Shown here: positions 44,259 through 53,069 of the stretch, piece by piece | Layout of the letters: each line of letters begins with the position of its first letter | Position numbering within the stretch: position 1 is the first letter of the stretch | NCBI GenBank assembly: GCA_012729315.1 | Contig: JAAYDI010000099.1 | Span: 1-55,663 of the forward strand | Length of the DNA: 55,663 nt | Reading direction: 5' to 3' | From: Planctomycetaceae bacterium | GTDB lineage: Bacteria > Planctomycetota > Planctomycetia > Pirellulales > Pirellulaceae | Notes under the pieces: generated by a model | What the model was told of the DNA's origin: nothing | Databases searched by the model: none | The model's input: the letters and a program-made list of their open reading frames with translations, nothing else | Made by a program: the position numbers and the translations under genes

Positions 44259-44496
44259 AAGCTGCCTGTTTCACTCATATTGGGGTAGCCAACTTTGATG
44301 TTTTCGTGGATCATCCGGCGTGCTAACGGACCTGACAACGTCGATAAGCCAAGACGCCAAGACTAAGAAACAAGACCAGCCAAGACAGAATACGACACAG
44401 TTTGTTCGTCGACCAACAGAGTGCTGCCAGCAGCCCGCAGCGAGAGGTCGGAGGCCGGCGGGTGCTGTATCAACCATGGAGTGAGGCGAGCCAGTG

Positions 44497-47400
44497 ATGG
44501 ATCTGAAGCAGCTATTGGCGGTGTACCGGGCGATGGTGATGGCGCGCCGGATCGACACGCTGGAGTTGGAGTTGAACAACCGTGGGGAGGCATTTTTCCA
44601 TGTTTCCGGCGCTGGGCACGAGGGGACAGCGGTTCTGGCCCCGTTGTTGCACGGCGAGGACTGGCTGCTGTGCCACTATCGCGACAAGGCGTTGATGCTG
44701 GCGCGCGGTGTGACGCCGCGCACGTTCTTTGACGGGTTGTTCTGCAAGCAGGCTTCGCCAACGCGGGGACGCCAGATGTGTGCTCACGCGTTTGCGGATC
44801 GCGAGCTGAAGATTCTCAGCGCGCCGACGCCGGTAGCCAATGCTGCGTTACAGACGGTGGGCGTCGCGGCCGTGATCAAGGACCATCATTCGCGGCCCCT
44901 GGTGTTGCACTCGATCGGCGACGGGGGGACGCAGGAAGGGGAGTTTCTCGAGGCCTGCGCTGAGGCGGTGCGGCTGCAGCTGCCGGTGCTGTTTCTGATC
45001 CAGGACAATCGTCTGGCGATTTCGACTTCCACGCAGGGCAAGACGTTCTATTCGCTTCCGGACGGCGATGCGGACGTGTTCTACGGCATGCAGATCCACC
45101 GCATTGACGGGCGGCACGTCGTGACCGCCTGGCCGCAGATGCAGCAGGTGGTGGCGACGATTCGCGAGCGGCGTGGGCCGGCCGTAGTGGTCTTCGAAGT
45201 GGATCGTCTGGCGAATCACACCCACGCGGACGATGAGACGTTGTACCGCGATCCGGACGAGCTGCGGCGGATCGCGCAGTCAGGGGATCCGATTCGGAAT
45301 CTTGAGCGGCATCTGCTCACGTCCGGCTGCAGCAATCAGGTGTTGGAGGACATCCGCCGGGAGGTAGAGTCGGAGGTGGTGGCGGCGGAGGCCGCCTCCT
45401 ACGCCGGCCCCGACCCGACGCCGATCATGACGGCCAAGGCGCCGATTCAGGTCGAGTTGACGCATCCTTCGCGGGAGCGGCATGGAGCGGCGCCGGGGCC
45501 CGGACTGACGATGCGCGAGGCGCTGCGCGACGTGCTGCGGCACCAGCTGCGCACGGACGCCGACGTCTGCCTGCTCGGCCAGGACATTGAAGACCCCAAG
45601 GGGGACGTGTTTGGCGTGACGCGGGGGCTGAGCACGGAGTTTCCCGGCCGGGTGCGCAACGCGCCGCTGACCGAGTCGACGATCCTCGGCAGCTGCATTG
45701 GGCAGGCGCTGGTCGGCCGGCGGCCGGTCGCCTTCATTCAGTTCTCCGACTTCCTGCCGCTGGCCTACAATCAGCTGGCCAACGAGTTGGGCAGTATGTA
45801 CTGGCGGACCGACGGGCTCTTCCAGGCGCCCGTGATCGTGATGGTGGCCTGCGGCGGCTACCGGCCGGGTATGGGTCCGTTCCACGCCGGCACGCACGAG
45901 GCGATGGTGGCCCACGTGCCGGGGATCGACGTGTTCATGCCCTCGACGGCGGGCGACGTGGCCGGTCTGCTCAACGCGGCCTTCCAGTCGCGCCGGCCAA
46001 CGGTGTTCTTCTATCCCAAGACGCTGCTGAACGATCCCGAACAGAAGACCCCCAGCGACGTGCAGCGGCAATTCACGCCGATCGGCACGGCCCGCAAGGT
46101 GCGTTCCGGGCGCGACATCTCGTTCGTGGCCTGGGGTAACACGGTCCGCCTGTGCGACCGCGTGGCCGACGCGCTGGACCACGTGGGCATCGGCAGCGAC
46201 ATTCTCGACCTCCGTTCCCTCTCCCCCTGGGACGAACGCGCGGTGCTGGCGTCCGCCGAACATACGGCGCGTCTGATCGTGGTGCACGAAGAGAACCAGA
46301 CGTGCGGCATGGGGGCGGAGATCGTGGCGACCGTCGCAGAAAAGACACGCGTCCCGGTGGCGCTGCGCCGCGTGACGCGCCCCGATACGTTCATCCCGTG
46401 CAATTTCGGCAACCAGATCGAAGTCATGCCGTCGTTCAAGAGCGTGCTCGCCACCGCCGCCGAATTGCTGAATCTCGAACTGAAGTGGATCGCAGACGAA
46501 CAGCTCGAACAGGGCATCAGCCTGATTGAGGCGGTGGGATCGGGCCCGGCCGACGAGACCGTCGTGGTCTCGGAACTGTTCCTCCGGCCGGGGCAAACCA
46601 TCGCGCGGGGCGATGTCGTGGCGGCGCTGGAGGCCGCCAAGAGCGTCTTTGAATTGACCTCCCCCGTGTCCGGCTCGATCACGGAAATCTGCGTGAAGGA
46701 GGGGGACACCGTCCCCGTCGGCGCCCCGCTGGCCAAGGTCCGCACCACATCCGCCGGGCAGCGCCAGCGGCCGCTGGTCCAGCAACAGCCTGGCCGGCCG
46801 GTGCTGCGCCGCCTGGAAAGCCGCGAGACGCTGCACCTGCCACGCTGCGAAACCAAACGCCGCGCATTCGACGTCGGTATCTCCACCATCGCCACCGTCA
46901 CCGGCAGCCGCGTGGTCAGCAACCTCGAGCTGGCCGGGCGCGCACAGGGCATGACGCCCGACGACATCCTGCGACGCACAGGTATCGAACAGCGGCACTG
47001 GGTCAATCAGGACGAAACCGCGGTGAGCATGGCAGTCCAGTCCTGCTGGCAGGTACTGGATCAGGAACACCTGATTGTCGATGACCTGGACCTCGTCATC
47101 TGCTCCACCACCAGCCCGCTGTCAGTCACCCCCTCGATGGCCTGCCAGGTGCTCAACGGACTGACCGGCGGCAAGTCGGATACCATGCTCCAGGCGTATG
47201 ACATCAACGCCGCCTGTTCCGGCTACCTGTACGCCCTGCAGGCCGGCTACGACTACCTGCAGAGTCGCCCGGACGGCCGCGTGCTGATCGTCACGGCCGA
47301 AGTCCTGTCACCCTTGCTCGATCTCGACGACTTCGACACGGCCATCCTGTTCAGCGATGCCACCTCCGCGTCGATCCTGTACGGCGAGACCCACTTCGAT

Positions 47401-47820
47401 AAATCGCAGGCCCGCCTGCTGCGCCCCGAACTGTCGGCCAAGGGAGAGGATGGCAGCAGCCTGTCCGTGCCGTTCCGACATGGTGGCTTCATCCACATGA
47501 AGGGGGGCAAAGTCTTCACCGAAGCCGTGCGACGCATGGTCGCCAGCCTCAATCGCGTGTGCGAGCGCGAACATCTAACCGTCAAGGATCTCGACCTGGT
47601 CGTACCCCACCAGGCAAACCAGCGGATCATCGATGCTATCGCACACCGCATCGGCATCAACGTCTACAGCAACATCCGGCATCACGGGAACACTTCCTCA
47701 TCAAGCATCCCCCTGTGCCTGGCCGACGTCCTGCCAACTGTTGCCGCCGGCGACCGCCTGGGCCTGTGCGCCTTCGGCGGCGGCTTCACCTTCGGCGCCA
47801 GTATCCTGGAAGCCAACTAG
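44497..47820 (+). CDS. E1-alpha/E1-beta/lipoyl-like/ketoacyl synthase III fusion
   Basis: This single 1107-residue protein has four enzyme modules. Residues about 1-300 are a 2-oxo acid dehydrogenase E1-alpha with the thiamine diphosphate motif GDGGTQEGEF to DNRLAIST. About 330-660 are E1-beta (TESTILGSCIGQALVG, VPGIDVFMPSTAGDV, HEENQTCGMGAEI). About 675-755 are a lipoyl/biotinyl carrier domain with Lys715 in EAAKSVFEL. About 790-1107 are ketoacyl-ACP synthase III with Cys907 (NAACSGYL), His1038 (VPHQANQRI) and Asn1065 (HHGNTSSS). No E2 acyltransferase core or E3 is included or nearby. The inferred role is 2-oxo acid decarboxylation and direct delivery of an acyl starter. The ATG at 44497 is used, and a GTG abuts it. 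Confidence 0.92.
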   Translation: MDLKQLLAVYRAMVMARRIDTLELELNNRGEAFFHVSGAGHEGTAVLAPLLHGEDWLLCHYRDKALMLARGVTPRTFFDGLFCKQASPTRGRQMCAHAFADRELKILSAPTPVANAALQTVGVAAVIKDHHSRPLVLHSIGDGGTQEGEFLEACAEAVRLQLPVLFLIQDNRLAISTSTQGKTFYSLPDGDADVFYGMQIHRIDGRHVVTAWPQMQQVVATIRERRGPAVVVFEVDRLANHTHADDETLYRDPDELRRIAQSGDPIRNLERHLLTSGCSNQVLEDIRREVESEVVAAEAASYAGPDPTPIMTAKAPIQVELTHPSRERHGAAPGPGLTMREALRDVLRHQLRTDADVCLLGQDIEDPKGDVFGVTRGLSTEFPGRVRNAPLTESTILGSCIGQALVGRRPVAFIQFSDFLPLAYNQLANELGSMYWRTDGLFQAPVIVMVACGGYRPGMGPFHAGTHEAMVAHVPGIDVFMPSTAGDVAGLLNAAFQSRRPTVFFYPKTLLNDPEQKTPSDVQRQFTPIGTARKVRSGRDISFVAWGNTVRLCDRVADALDHVGIGSDILDLRSLSPWDERAVLASAEHTARLIVVHEENQTCGMGAEIVATVAEKTRVPVALRRVTRPDTFIPCNFGNQIEVMPSFKSVLATAAELLNLELKWIADEQLEQGISLIEAVGSGPADETVVVSELFLRPGQTIARGDVVAALEAAKSVFELTSPVSGSITEICVKEGDTVPVGAPLAKVRTTSAGQRQRPLVQQQPGRPVLRRLESRETLHLPRCETKRRAFDVGISTIATVTGSRVVSNLELAGRAQGMTPDDILRRTGIEQRHWVNQDETAVSMAVQSCWQVLDQEHLIVDDLDLVICSTTSPLSVTPSMACQVLNGLTGGKSDTMLQAYDINAACSGYLYALQAGYDYLQSRPDGRVLIVTAEVLSPLLDLDDFDTAILFSDATSASILYGETHFDKSQARLLRPELSAKGEDGSSLSVPFRHGGFIHMKGGKVFTEAVRRMVASLNRVCEREHLTVKDLDLVVPHQANQRIIDAIAHRIGINVYSNIRHHGNTSSSSIPLCLADVLPTVAAGDRLGLCAFGGGFTFGASILEAN

Positions 47821-48101
47821 ACTCGGCCCCACACGGAACAGACTGGACGAGCGCCTCGTCGCACGGCCAACAAGTAGGCTGCCACACGATCGACTCACAC
47901 GCTACCGCTCAAGAAGCAGCAAGGGCCGCATCGGCGGTCCACAGCTCGAATCGTCCGAAGCAGTCGCCGCAACGCACGGCCAGGACACCGCGCGTTGACA
48001 AACCAGGAAGTGTACGCAATATTTGATGAGCCCCAATTCGGGTGGTGCGCCTGTGTCGACGGCTCGGCTCAGCCACGTCGACCGAAATGAGCTGCAGCGC
48101 G

Positions 48102-48129
48102 CGCGTTTTGTCTGCCAGGACAAAACGCG
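48102..48129. other. Perfect 11-bp stem-loop between the fusion gene and the tricorn-like gene
   Basis: CGCGTTTTGTC and GACAAAACGCG pair around TGCCAG. It lies 281 bases after the fusion gene and 145 before the next start. No T-run follows. It could be a terminator variant, an operator dyad or a leader structure. The rest of 47821-48273 shows no gene. Confidence 0.6.
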
Positions 48130-48273
48130 AAGAGACAAGATAAAGAAGAGACCCTCCGTGCGATGCTCTGGACTCGCGACGACGCGCTGTGTTTCTCAGG
48201 ACTTCCGTTCCTTTAGATAGATGTTTTGGTTGTCTTATTCAAGATGTTTATTGCGATGTTGCGAGAACCCACG

Positions 48274-51200
48274 ATGATCACGAGTACAGCGGCGACTGCG
48301 AAGCGAAACGCGGCTCGACACCACGGGTCAGTCCTGATGCTGGTGGCCTGCCTGGCAACGTGGCTGGGAGGGAGTCTGGCTGCGGCACGAGCTGACATCA
48401 AGCCGGTCGGCAACATGCTGCGGTATCCGGACGTGAGTCAGACGCACATCGTGTTCTCGTACGCCAACAATCTGTGGTTGGTGCCGCGGGCAGGGGGCGA
48501 AGCGGTTCCGTTGACCAGTCCCGAGGGGTTCGAGGCGACGCCCCGGTTCAGTCCTGACGGCCAGACGTTGGCGTTTTCGGGTAGCTACGATGGGGCGCGC
48601 GATCTCTACACGATCCCGGTCACGGGTGGTGTGCCCCGCCGGATGACGTATCATCCGGCGGTTGAGTTGCTGTGCGATTGGACGCCGGACGGCGCGTTGC
48701 TGTACTCGACCAACGGCTTTGCCGGGCTGGCGCGGATACAGCAGATGTTCCTGGTATCGGACGCCAACCCGCTGCCGACGCAGTTGCCTATCGCCTATGG
48801 TGACAACGGGGCCATCAGTCCGGATGGCGTGTGGCTGGCGTTCACGCCCTTCAGCCGCGACACGCGGACCTGGAAGCGGTATCGCGGCGGCATGGCCTCT
48901 GACATCTGGCTGTTTCATCTGCAGCACAAGACCGCGCAACGGATTACTGAGTGGGAAGGTACGGATACCATTCCCATGTGGCACGGCCAGACGGTGTACT
49001 ATCTGTGCGATGCGGGCTCCGAGCACCGCTTGAACATCTGGGCCTACGACACGGCGACCGGTGCCCGGCGGCAGGTCACCAACTTCAGCCAGTACGACGT
49101 GAAGTGGCCGTCGATCGGACCGGGGGACCACGGGCAAGGCGAAATCGTCTTTCAGCATGCGGCCGATCTGTATCTGCTCGACCTGGAAACCAGCCAGTCG
49201 CGGGTGGTGGAGGTCACGATCCCGGGCGATCGCCCGCAGATCATGCCCCAGACGATCAACGCCGCGGACTTCATCGCCAGTGGAGATCTCTCACCGACCG
49301 GATCGCGTGTGGTCCTGGAGGCGCGGGGCGACATCTGGTCGCTGCCCGCCAAGAATGGTTCCCCGCGCAACATGACGCGCAGCAGCGGCGTGGCGGAGCG
49401 CGACCCGAGCTGGAGCCCAGACGGGCGCTGGATCGCCTACTTGGCCGACCTCACCGGCGAATACGAGTTGTACATCAAGCAGTCGGACGGCAAGGGCGAG
49501 ACGCGCCGCTTGACCAACGACGGGCAGGTCTTCCGCTACGCACCTACCTGGTCCCCCGACTCGAAGCATATCGCGTTCAGCGACAAGACCGGCACGCTGT
49601 TCCTGCATACGATCGAAGACGGTAAGACGGTCGTCGTCGATCAGGATCCGTGGGCCGAACGACTCGCGCCCAACTGGTCGCACGATGCGACCTGGATCGC
49701 ATACGCCAAGCGGGCCGATGACAAGGCAGGCATCACCTCCATCTGGCTCTACGAACTCAAGACCGGCAACAAACACCAGATCACCGACGGTCGCTTCAAC
49801 ACCTCCTTCCCCACGTTCGACCGCAAAGGGGAATTCCTGTTCTTCGCCAGCAACCGCCAGTTCGGTCCACCGTTGTACGAAGACATCGGCACCACCTTCA
49901 TCTACGGCAATACTGATGTGCTGGTCGCCATGCCGCTGCGCGCCGACGTGAAGAACCCGCTCGCGCCCAAGAGCGACGAAGCGCCCATGGCCGACAAGCC
50001 GGAAGAAAAAAAGCCAGAAAAGAAGGAAGATCCCAAACCAGAAGAACAGCCCAAAGAGCAACCCAAACCTGAGGAGCAGCCCAAGGAAGAGCCCAAACCG
50101 GAAGAACAGCCCAAAGAGCAACCCAAACCCGAAGAAGAGCCCAAGAAGGAGGAGCCCAAACCGGAAGAGCCCAAGTCGCTGCAGATCGACCTGGATGGGA
50201 TGATGTGGCGTGCCTTTGCGCTGCCGGTCAAGTCGGGTTCCTTTTCCCGGTTGTGTGTCAGCGCTGGTGGTCAGCTGATCTATGCACGTCGCGGTATCCG
50301 CGGCACGGAGGACCCGCCAACCATCATGTTGTTCGATCTGGCGGACGAGTCGAAGAGCGAGAAACTGGTGTTCAGTGGTGCGCACAGTTTCACGATTTCC
50401 GCCGACGGCAAGAAGCTGCTGGTCATGCAGGGAAAGCAATTGTTGCTCCTGGACGCTGCGGCCGGCGCGAAGCCTGCGCCGGTCTCGACCAGTGGCATGA
50501 ACGTCGAGATTGATCCGCGGCAGGAATGGAAGCAGGTGTTCACGGATGCGTGGCGGATCGAGCGCGACTTCTTCTACGACCCGCAGATGCACGGCGTGAA
50601 CTGGTCAGCCATTCGCAGCCAGTATGAGTCGATGCTGGAGGACTGCGCGTCGCGGGAAGATGTCGGTTACGTGATCTCCGAGATGATCTCCGAGATGAAC
50701 GTAGGGCATGCGTACTATCGTCCCGGCGATTCGGGGCGGGACCAGCGTCCGGGTACCGGGCTGCTCGGATGCGAGTTCGTCCGCGATCAGGACGCCTACA
50801 AGATCGCTCGGTTCTACGAAGGCGCGAGCTGGGACCTCGATGCGCGCAACCCGCTGCGCCAGGCCGGGGTCAAGGAGGGGGAATACCTGCTGGCGGTCAA
50901 CCGTGTGCCGCTGGCGCTCGACCGCGATCCGTGGGCTGCCCTGCAGGGACTGTCTGGCCAGACTGTGGTGCTGACGGTCAGCAGCCAGCCGAAGAGCGGT
51001 CCGGACGAGCGGGATGTGGTGATCACACTGCTGGGCAGTGACATGGAGTTGCGGTATCGGCAGTGGATCGAACGCAATCGGAAGTACATCGAGGAGCGGA
51101 CGGATGGGCGCGTCGGCTACATCTACGTGCCGGACACCAGCACGAACGGCCAGAACGATCTGTTCCGCCAGTTCTATGGCCAGATCAACAAGGAGGCACT

Positions 51201-51735
51201 GATCATCGACGATCGTTGGAACGGTGGCGGCCAGATTCCGACGCGGTTCATCGAGTTGCTCAACCGGCCGGTGACGAACTACTGGGCTCGCCGCGACGGC
51301 CGGGACATGACCTGGCCTCCCGACGCGCATCACGGTCCCAAGTGCATGTTAATCAACGGCATGGCCGGTTCGGGTGGCGATATGTTCCCGGCTCTGTTCC
51401 GGCAGGCCAATCTGGGGAAGCTGGTCGGCCGGCGCACGTGGGGCGGGCTGGTTGGCATTTCGGGCAATCCCGGGCTGATCGACGGCGCCAGCGTGACCGC
51501 CCCCACGTTCGCCTACTACGAGCAGGACGGCACGTGGGGGATCGAGGGGCACGGGGTGGACCCGGACATCGACGTCATGGACGATCCGGGGAAGCTGGCC
51601 CAGGGGGAGGAGCCGCAGCTGGACGCCGCCATCAATCACTTGCTGAGCGAACTGAAGGAGCGTCCGTACACGCCGCCCGCACGCCCCGCCTACCCGGATC
51701 GCAGCGGGTTCGGCATCCAGCCGGATGACCGATAG
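48274..51735 (+). CDS. Exported tricorn-like protease
   Basis: This 1153-residue protein has a signal peptide (HGSVLMLVACLATWLGGSLA). Beta-propeller repeats follow (VPLTSPEGFEATPRFSPDG, DPSWSPDGRWIAY, APTWSPDSKHIAF). A charged linker of Pro/Glu/Lys repeats (50032-50175) precedes a second small propeller part, a PDZ domain and the S41-like protease core. The catalytic serine is Ser1033 in GMAGSGGDMFP. NVGHAYY gives the histidine region, and WGIEGHGVDPDI the acidic residue. Archaeal tricorn degrades oligopeptides; bacterial exported homologues are less known. The start at 48274 has GAGA upstream, and earlier ATGs at 48226 to 48244 would lengthen it without homology. Confidence 0.9.
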   Translation: MITSTAATAKRNAARHHGSVLMLVACLATWLGGSLAAARADIKPVGNMLRYPDVSQTHIVFSYANNLWLVPRAGGEAVPLTSPEGFEATPRFSPDGQTLAFSGSYDGARDLYTIPVTGGVPRRMTYHPAVELLCDWTPDGALLYSTNGFAGLARIQQMFLVSDANPLPTQLPIAYGDNGAISPDGVWLAFTPFSRDTRTWKRYRGGMASDIWLFHLQHKTAQRITEWEGTDTIPMWHGQTVYYLCDAGSEHRLNIWAYDTATGARRQVTNFSQYDVKWPSIGPGDHGQGEIVFQHAADLYLLDLETSQSRVVEVTIPGDRPQIMPQTINAADFIASGDLSPTGSRVVLEARGDIWSLPAKNGSPRNMTRSSGVAERDPSWSPDGRWIAYLADLTGEYELYIKQSDGKGETRRLTNDGQVFRYAPTWSPDSKHIAFSDKTGTLFLHTIEDGKTVVVDQDPWAERLAPNWSHDATWIAYAKRADDKAGITSIWLYELKTGNKHQITDGRFNTSFPTFDRKGEFLFFASNRQFGPPLYEDIGTTFIYGNTDVLVAMPLRADVKNPLAPKSDEAPMADKPEEKKPEKKEDPKPEEQPKEQPKPEEQPKEEPKPEEQPKEQPKPEEEPKKEEPKPEEPKSLQIDLDGMMWRAFALPVKSGSFSRLCVSAGGQLIYARRGIRGTEDPPTIMLFDLADESKSEKLVFSGAHSFTISADGKKLLVMQGKQLLLLDAAAGAKPAPVSTSGMNVEIDPRQEWKQVFTDAWRIERDFFYDPQMHGVNWSAIRSQYESMLEDCASREDVGYVISEMISEMNVGHAYYRPGDSGRDQRPGTGLLGCEFVRDQDAYKIARFYEGASWDLDARNPLRQAGVKEGEYLLAVNRVPLALDRDPWAALQGLSGQTVVLTVSSQPKSGPDERDVVITLLGSDMELRYRQWIERNRKYIEERTDGRVGYIYVPDTSTNGQNDLFRQFYGQINKEALIIDDRWNGGGQIPTRFIELLNRPVTNYWARRDGRDMTWPPDAHHGPKCMLINGMAGSGGDMFPALFRQANLGKLVGRRTWGGLVGISGNPGLIDGASVTAPTFAYYEQDGTWGIEGHGVDPDIDVMDDPGKLAQGEEPQLDAAINHLLSELKERPYTPPARPAYPDRSGFGIQPDDR
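50032..50175 (+). repeat. Decapeptide PKPEEQPKEQ tandem repeat within the tricorn-like gene
   Basis: Thirty-base units encode PKPEEQPKEQ, PKPEEQPKEE, PKPEEQPKEQ and PKPEEEPKKE. A KPEEKKPEKKE stretch lies in front. The insert separates the N-terminal propeller from the remainder of the protein, and its length could vary by slippage. Confidence 0.85.
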
Positions 51736-51850
51736 CCGACTATGGACAAGGCGGCGGCGCCAGTACGATGTACGCGATCCCAGGGCGCATGCGCCGCCAC
51801 CCGGCCTGTCGCAGGTGGCCATTCGATTCCAGCAAGTAAGGTGCAGTCCG

Positions 51851-53041
51851 ATGCTCGAGAAGCTGCAGATGGCCCCTCCCGATCCGATTCTTGGACTAAC
51901 GGAGGCGTTCCGGAACGACCCCCGTCCGCACAAGATCAACCTGTCTGTGGGCGTGTATCAGGACGCCCAGGGTGACACGCCGGTGCTGGGAGTGGTCAAG
52001 GAGGCGGAACAGCGGCTGCTGGCCACCGAGACGGACAAGAGCTATCTGAGCATCAACGGGCTGCCGGAATACGGGCGTCACGTGCGGGAGCTGCTGTTCG
52101 GGGCCGACCACGAGATCCTCGGCGCGCGGCGGAGCGTGACGGCGCAGACGCCTGGCGGCACCGGCGCGTTGCGGGTGGCAGCCGACTTCATCCGCCAGAA
52201 GCTGCAGTGCCAGCGGATATGGGTCAGCCGCCCGACGTGGGTCAATCACACGAGCATCTTCGAGGCGGCCGGGCTGCGCGTCGACACGTATCCGTATCTC
52301 GACGCGGCCGGCACGGGGCTGGATTTCGACGCCCTGCTCGCCGCGCTGCAGGCCATTCCTGCCGGCGATGCGGTCTGCTTCCACGCATCCTGCCACAACC
52401 CGACCGGCATCGATCCCACACTCGAACAATGGTGTCAGATCGCCGAGGTGCTCCGGGACCGCCAGATTCTGCCGCTGGTGGATTTCGCTTACCAGGGATT
52501 TGCTGACGGAGTCGCCGAGGACCGGGCCGGGCTGCTGCAGCTGGCGGGCATCTGCCCGGAGCTGTTGATCTGCAGCTCCTTCTCCAAGAACTTCGGACTT
52601 TACGGCGAACGTGTCGGCGCCCTCACGCTCGTGGCGCGCGCAGAAGAACCGGCGCAGATTGGACTGAGCCACCTCAAGGTCTGCATCCGCACGAACTACA
52701 GCAACCCGCCCAAGCACGGCGGGGCGATCGTTGAGACGATCCTCAGCGATCCCGAGTTGCACGCCCGGTGGCTGGTCGACGTCCAGGCGATGCGCGATCG
52801 TATCGCCGGCATGCGGCAGTTGTTCGTGGATACCCTGCGGAACCACGGCGTGACCCGGGACTTTTCGTTCATCACGCGCCAGCACGGGATGTTTTCGTTT
52901 TGCGGTATCACGCCGGAGCAGGTCGACATGCTCCGCAACGACCACGGCATCTACATCGTACGCAATGGCCGGATCAATGTGGCCGGCATGACGCCGGCGA
53001 ACATGGATCGCCTGTGCGAGTCCATCCGGGCGGTGCTGTGA
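51851..53041 (+). CDS. Aspartate/aromatic amino acid aminotransferase (class I)
   Basis: The 396-residue PLP enzyme belongs to the AspC/TyrB branch. It shows the N-terminal DPILGLTEAFRNDP and KINLSVGVYQDA, then CHNPTGIDP, VDFAYQGFADG, the PLP lysine in SSFSKNFGLYGERVGAL, and SNPPKHGG. It interconverts aspartate or aromatic amino acids with their 2-oxo acids. AAGG lies about nine bases before the ATG at 51851. It starts 115 bases after the tricorn-like gene. Whether it supplies 2-oxo acids to the 44.5 kb fusion is only a thought from proximity. Confidence 0.93.
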   Translation: MLEKLQMAPPDPILGLTEAFRNDPRPHKINLSVGVYQDAQGDTPVLGVVKEAEQRLLATETDKSYLSINGLPEYGRHVRELLFGADHEILGARRSVTAQTPGGTGALRVAADFIRQKLQCQRIWVSRPTWVNHTSIFEAAGLRVDTYPYLDAAGTGLDFDALLAALQAIPAGDAVCFHASCHNPTGIDPTLEQWCQIAEVLRDRQILPLVDFAYQGFADGVAEDRAGLLQLAGICPELLICSSFSKNFGLYGERVGALTLVARAEEPAQIGLSHLKVCIRTNYSNPPKHGGAIVETILSDPELHARWLVDVQAMRDRIAGMRQLFVDTLRNHGVTRDFSFITRQHGMFSFCGITPEQVDMLRNDHGIYIVRNGRINVAGMTPANMDRLCESIRAVL

Positions 53042-53069
53042 TACGGCTCGCTGCGCACCGGCGGAGCGG

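Noticed and set aside
45280-47070. A 596-codon antisense frame inside the E1/KAS III fusion
   Set aside because: It is a shadow of the fusion gene with biased composition and no recognisable domain.
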